Source: Flavobacteriia bacterium
Lineage (GTDB): Bacteria; Bacteroidota; Bacteroidia; Flavobacteriales_D; Crocinitomicaceae
Length of the DNA: 9,206 nucleotides
Direction of reading: 5' to 3'
Assembly (NCBI GenBank): GCA_009925805.1
Contig: RFQF01000080.1
Location: 1-9,206 of the forward strand
Every line of letters begins with the position of its first letter. Within the stretch, counting starts at the first letter, position 1. This document shows, piece after piece, positions 6,659 through 9,206 of the stretch. A program made the position numbers and the translations under genes. The notes below the pieces were generated by a model. It saw only the letters and a program-made list of their open reading frames with translations. It was not told the origin of the DNA and did not search any database.

Positions 6659-7600
6659 ATGAAGTATTGCGTCGTTATGGCTGGGTTGATTTTACTGCCG
6701 TTCTTTTCGTCGGCTCAACCTTGGATTCAAGAAGAATTGGAAGTTAAGACGAAACACCATCTGACGCGTGTCATGCACTCGGAAGCGCTATTTAAGGAAC
6801 GATGGATAGATTTACCCCAACCGCAATTTTGGCGAAAAATCATGCAATTAAGCCCCGATTCCTGCATGATTAACGTGGCTCGAAATCGGCAAGTTTTAGA
6901 TGTTCTCCCGGTTGGTTTATGGAATTCAAAAAGCGCATCGGAAAAAAGTGCCTACAAGGGAGCCCTCCGGGAGCGCTACGGTCTAGACTCCACCGAATCG
7001 CTCTATGTAACCACCGGAAAAAGTGACTTCTATCGCTTTCATGAAGTGTTTCCAACCTTAGGGCTTGGCCTCAAAGTTTTTGAAGAACATCTTGTAGATC
7101 CTTGGTATGCTCAAGCCATTTTGCTCATTGAAAGTCCTGCGCAACTCAAAAAATCCGTGAGTGGTGCCTACGGGGCTTTTCAATTGATGCCAGATGTGGC
7201 AAAACGTTACGGGTTGCGGGTTAATAGTCAGGTAGATGATCGGGAAGATTTTGCTAAAAGTGCCATGGCTGCGTCCAAACTTCTATCAGAATCCTGCATT
7301 CCTTCAGCGCGCAAGATACTCCATGCGCAAGGCATAAAATTTACCGAAGATGAACTCGGGTTTCGCTTGTTGGTGATGCACGTTTACCATGCTGGAGCCG
7401 GCAACGTCTCTGCGGTAGTGCAAAAGATACCTCCGACCTCCTCCCTCAAGGAACTCATTCAGCAAATGTGGGTTACGACCGCCGCCAGTTTTGGCAACAA
7501 TTCGCAGAATTACTCGCAGCTGGTGTTAGCTGCGCAATGGCTATTGCATGATTATATTTATTCGAATTGTGAATCCATTGCTCCAATTTCGGGCAAATGA
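6659..7600 (+). CDS. Exported lytic transglycosylase (SLT/MltD-like family)
   Basis: The enzyme should cleave the MurNAc-GlcNAc bond of peptidoglycan in the periplasm, leaving 1,6-anhydro-MurNAc ends. The 313-residue product starts with a signal peptide (about 1-20, ending FFSSAQ, with no lipobox cysteine). Residues 21-145 are an N-terminal region without a recognised domain. The catalytic lysozyme-like domain spans about 146-255: LLIESP supplies the probable catalytic Glu158, followed by the family signature GAYGAFQLMP (169-178) with VAKRYGL, and YHAGAGNV (243-250) in place of the usual AYNAGPGNV. No LysM domain follows, so the protein is shorter than MltD. ATG 6659 is the first start after an in-frame TAA at 6647; Met7 is an alternative. 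It is divergent from yidD (90 bp apart), and its 3' end overlaps menC by 43 bp on the opposite strand. It could act in wall turnover or in making room for envelope machines; the sequence does not decide. Confidence 0.88.
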   Translation: MKYCVVMAGLILLPFFSSAQPWIQEELEVKTKHHLTRVMHSEALFKERWIDLPQPQFWRKIMQLSPDSCMINVARNRQVLDVLPVGLWNSKSASEKSAYKGALRERYGLDSTESLYVTTGKSDFYRFHEVFPTLGLGLKVFEEHLVDPWYAQAILLIESPAQLKKSVSGAYGAFQLMPDVAKRYGLRVNSQVDDREDFAKSAMAASKLLSESCIPSARKILHAQGIKFTEDELGFRLLVMHVYHAGAGNVSAVVQKIPPTSSLKELIQQMWVTTAASFGNNSQNYSQLVLAAQWLLHDYIYSNCESIAPISGK

Positions 7601-8649
7601 TGGAATAAAGACGGACCTTTCAGTTCAAGCAAGGTAGGGAAATTATCCACAAACAATCCCCCGGTACCTAAGCCTTGAGCCAAGGTTAGCGGGTAATTTC
7701 CGGCAAATTGCGCAATCGCATTGAGTCCAATATTCGACTCCAAGGCGGAGGTTATCCACCAACCGATTCCTTGTTCTTCAGCGAGTTGGATCCAAGTGCT
7801 AACTCCTGAAAATCCCCCATGAAGGCTGGGCTTAAGAATAATAAACTGCGGTTTGATTTCCTCTAAAATTTGTTGTTGTTGTTCCGAGGTGTAGCAATCG
7901 ATGAGCGATTCATCCAGCGCCACAGGAACCCGGTTTTGTTCGGATAAGTCCTTCAAAAGCGCGCGATGCTTCGGGGCTACAGGCTGTTCAATGGAGTGTA
8001 CGTCCAAGGATTGCAACTGCATGAACCTTTCGAATACCTCAGGCTCCTGAAATCCCCCGTTGGCATCCACCCGTAGGGTAAGTTGGTCGGCAGGGAATCG
8101 ATCGCGCACCGCTTTTAATAAATTCCATTCCTCTTCCCATGGGAGTGCGGCAATTTTGAATTTCAAAATGCGATAACCTTCAGCGATTTTTCGTTCCACC
8201 TGCTGCTGCATCCAAGGATGGTCTCCCATCCAAATTAATCCATTGATGGAAATCGCCTGCTTACCTCGGGCGAAAGCGTTATCAAAAATTACCTCGGGAA
8301 TGGGACTAAGCCAATCGAAAAGGGCCATTTCCAACCCACAACGCATGGAAGGTTGATATAAGAGTTCAGGTAAGATTTGCAATAAATCTTGAAGGATTTC
8401 CTTCGGGGATAACGTGCATTTTTCAAGAACCGTAATGTGTTCAAGAAGCCTTTTTTCATAGGATGAATCGTCCAAAAACTCGGGGGTTAATCCTTCGATT
8501 ACACTGCACTCTCCCTTTCCTGTTTTTCCTTGATAGGTCAATTCAAGAATCCACAGTTTTTTTTGGCGCAACACGCCGCGGCTCGTACCGGCAGGAAAAT
8601 TGAAATCGAGCAGATGTTTGCTTAGGATTATTTTGCAGGCATCATCCAT
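7558..8649 (-). CDS. menC: o-Succinylbenzoate synthase (enolase superfamily)
   Basis: MenC dehydrates SHCHC to o-succinylbenzoate in the cytoplasmic menaquinone pathway. The 363-residue length suits the family. Enolase-superfamily residues are all visible: KFK (K163, K165), metal ligands D195 (RVDANGGF), E221 (SIEQPV) and D246 (ALDES), the second catalytic lysine K273 (ILKPSLHGG), and the C-terminal SALESNIGLNAIAQ stretch typical of MenC. A muconate-cycloisomerase or dipeptide-epimerase relative has a similar fold, but the LKPSLHGG and SALESNIG forms favour MenC. The start ATG at 8649 lies inside the end of the asparagine synthase gene (22-nt overlap), so the two are probably co-transcribed and translationally coupled. 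No other men gene is in the window; the rest may lie elsewhere. The 3' end overlaps the lytic transglycosylase tail to tail. Confidence 0.88.
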   Translation of the reverse strand: MDDACKIILSKHLLDFNFPAGTSRGVLRQKKLWILELTYQGKTGKGECSVIEGLTPEFLDDSSYEKRLLEHITVLEKCTLSPKEILQDLLQILPELLYQPSMRCGLEMALFDWLSPIPEVIFDNAFARGKQAISINGLIWMGDHPWMQQQVERKIAEGYRILKFKIAALPWEEEWNLLKAVRDRFPADQLTLRVDANGGFQEPEVFERFMQLQSLDVHSIEQPVAPKHRALLKDLSEQNRVPVALDESLIDCYTSEQQQQILEEIKPQFIILKPSLHGGFSGVSTWIQLAEEQGIGWWITSALESNIGLNAIAQFAGNYPLTLAQGLGTGGLFVDNFPTLLELKGPSLFHHLPEIGAMDSQFE

Positions 8650-9206
8650 TGTTTATACCAGGATTGAAAGCAGTAAAAATACCAAATAAACAGGGCTTTG
8701 GATTCGTTGCCCTTCAGAAAACGGTTTACTTCCCGTTGTAGGGGTTCAGCCTTAAATAGAGCCTGTCGTTCTAAAAATTCGAAGGGGCTAACATCGCGTA
8801 AATCGTTCGCTAAAAAAGTACGCATCCAAGCATTTATAGGTATCGCAAACCCTTTTTTGGGACCCGCCAAAATCGAAGCTGGGACGTAGTCGTGAGCTAT
8901 TTCCTTCAGCAGTATTTTCGTGTTATTCTTAGTGCATTTCAACGAATCGGGCAAGGCGGCTACAGCTGCATAAAGCTGATGATCTAAAAAGGGTTCGCGG
9001 CCCTCCAAGCCAACGGCCATGGTGGCACGGTCTACCTTATGCAAAATATCGTTGGGCAAATAATGTAAGGCATCGTTGAGCATGAGGGTGGCCAACGGGC
9101 TGCTTGCTCGGGCAAAGGGTGGGTATTCCATGGCTACATCTTGCCGTAAAAAGGTTCGAAGTTGGTGTTCGGCAAGCGATTCTGTCATGGCTTTCATGTA
9201 CTTTTC
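8628..9206 (-). CDS. asnB: Asparagine synthase (glutamine-hydrolysing) family protein, C-terminal part
   Basis: The frame is open to the right edge, so the 5' two thirds are missing; 192 residues are visible against about 600 for the family. They belong to the C-terminal ATP-dependent synthetase domain: LPNDILHKVDRATMAVGLE, then GREPFLDHQL, TKILLKEIAHDYVP, and KKGFAIPINAWMR. The N-terminal glutaminase domain with Cys2 cannot be checked. The GREPFLDH form is shared by housekeeping AsnB and by AsnB-like amidotransferases of surface polysaccharide clusters, so the substrate is uncertain and the gene symbol is provisional. The ATG at 9197 is internal and not the real start. The stop lies 22 nt inside menC, pointing to one transcript with asparagine synthase first. 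Why these two would be coupled is not evident. Confidence 0.85.
   Translation of the reverse strand, partial: EKYMKAMTESLAEHQLRTFLRQDVAMEYPPFARASSPLATLMLNDALHYLPNDILHKVDRATMAVGLEGREPFLDHQLYAAVAALPDSLKCTKNNTKILLKEIAHDYVPASILAGPKKGFAIPINAWMRTFLANDLRDVSPFEFLERQALFKAEPLQREVNRFLKGNESKALFIWYFYCFQSWYKQWMMPAK

Noticed and set aside
3034..7600. A defence island built around the helicase
   Set aside because: Neighbours are yidD, a lytic transglycosylase and menC; no nuclease, methyltransferase, toxin or mobile-element gene is present.
8698..8889. 63-codon plus-strand frame antisense to the asparagine synthase
   Set aside because: Basic, low-information translation in the shadow of a clearly conserved domain.
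1..9206. CRISPR arrays, tRNA genes, IS ends and attachment sites
   Set aside because: Reading both strands showed no short direct repeats with spacers, cloverleaf sequences, transposase fragments or flanking duplications.

Overview
This 9.2 kb window looks like chromosomal DNA of a Bacteroidota species (Flavobacteriia/Sphingobacteriia-like; the order cannot be fixed from here). Two genes end in type IX secretion (T9SS) sorting domains, one type B and one type A. The candidate promoters follow the Bacteroidota pattern (TTTG/TTG at -33, TAnnTTTG at -7), and translation starts mostly lack Shine-Dalgarno sequences. There is no integrase, IS element, CRISPR array, tRNA or base-composition break that would mark a mobile island.

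Layout. (1) 1-1485 (+): 3' part of a large repetitive surface protein with four ~68-residue repeats, an Ig-like region, a PKD domain and a T9SS type B tail. (2) 1491-1874 (-): the RNase P RNA gene rnpB, too structured to show as an ORF, facing the adhesin tail to tail with 5 bp between them. (3) 1890-2969 (-): a secreted T9SS type A protein ending 15 bp upstream of rnpB. The apparent rnpB promoter overlaps its stop codon. (4) 3034-6399 (+): an 1121-residue Upf1-like SF1 helicase, divergent from (3) across a 64-bp gap holding two interleaved promoters. (5) 6275-6568 (-): yidD, whose 3' end overlaps the helicase 3' end by 125 bp on the opposite strand. (6) 6659-7600 (+): an exported lytic transglycosylase, divergent from yidD. 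(7) 7558-8649 (-): menC (o-succinylbenzoate synthase), overlapping the transglycosylase tail to tail by 43 bp. (8) 8628-9206 (-): C-terminal part of an asparagine synthase, running off the right edge and overlapping the menC start by 22 nt.

The genes do not form one pathway. Most are core or envelope functions: RNase P, YidD membrane insertion, peptidoglycan cleavage, menaquinone synthesis and T9SS surface proteins. The least ordinary protein is the large helicase, a relative of DUF4011-type Upf1-like helicases that in other bacteria are often multidomain and sometimes linked to defence. Here it stands alone, with no visible partner nuclease.

The most distinctive signal is architectural. The window is extremely compact: overlapping divergent promoters, two antisense 3' overlaps, a same-strand overlap, and a promoter over a stop codon. 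If the rnpB 5' end is used as an internal ruler for promoter-to-start distance, several mRNAs are predicted to have almost no 5' leader. I did not find convincing evidence of a previously undescribed multi-gene system.
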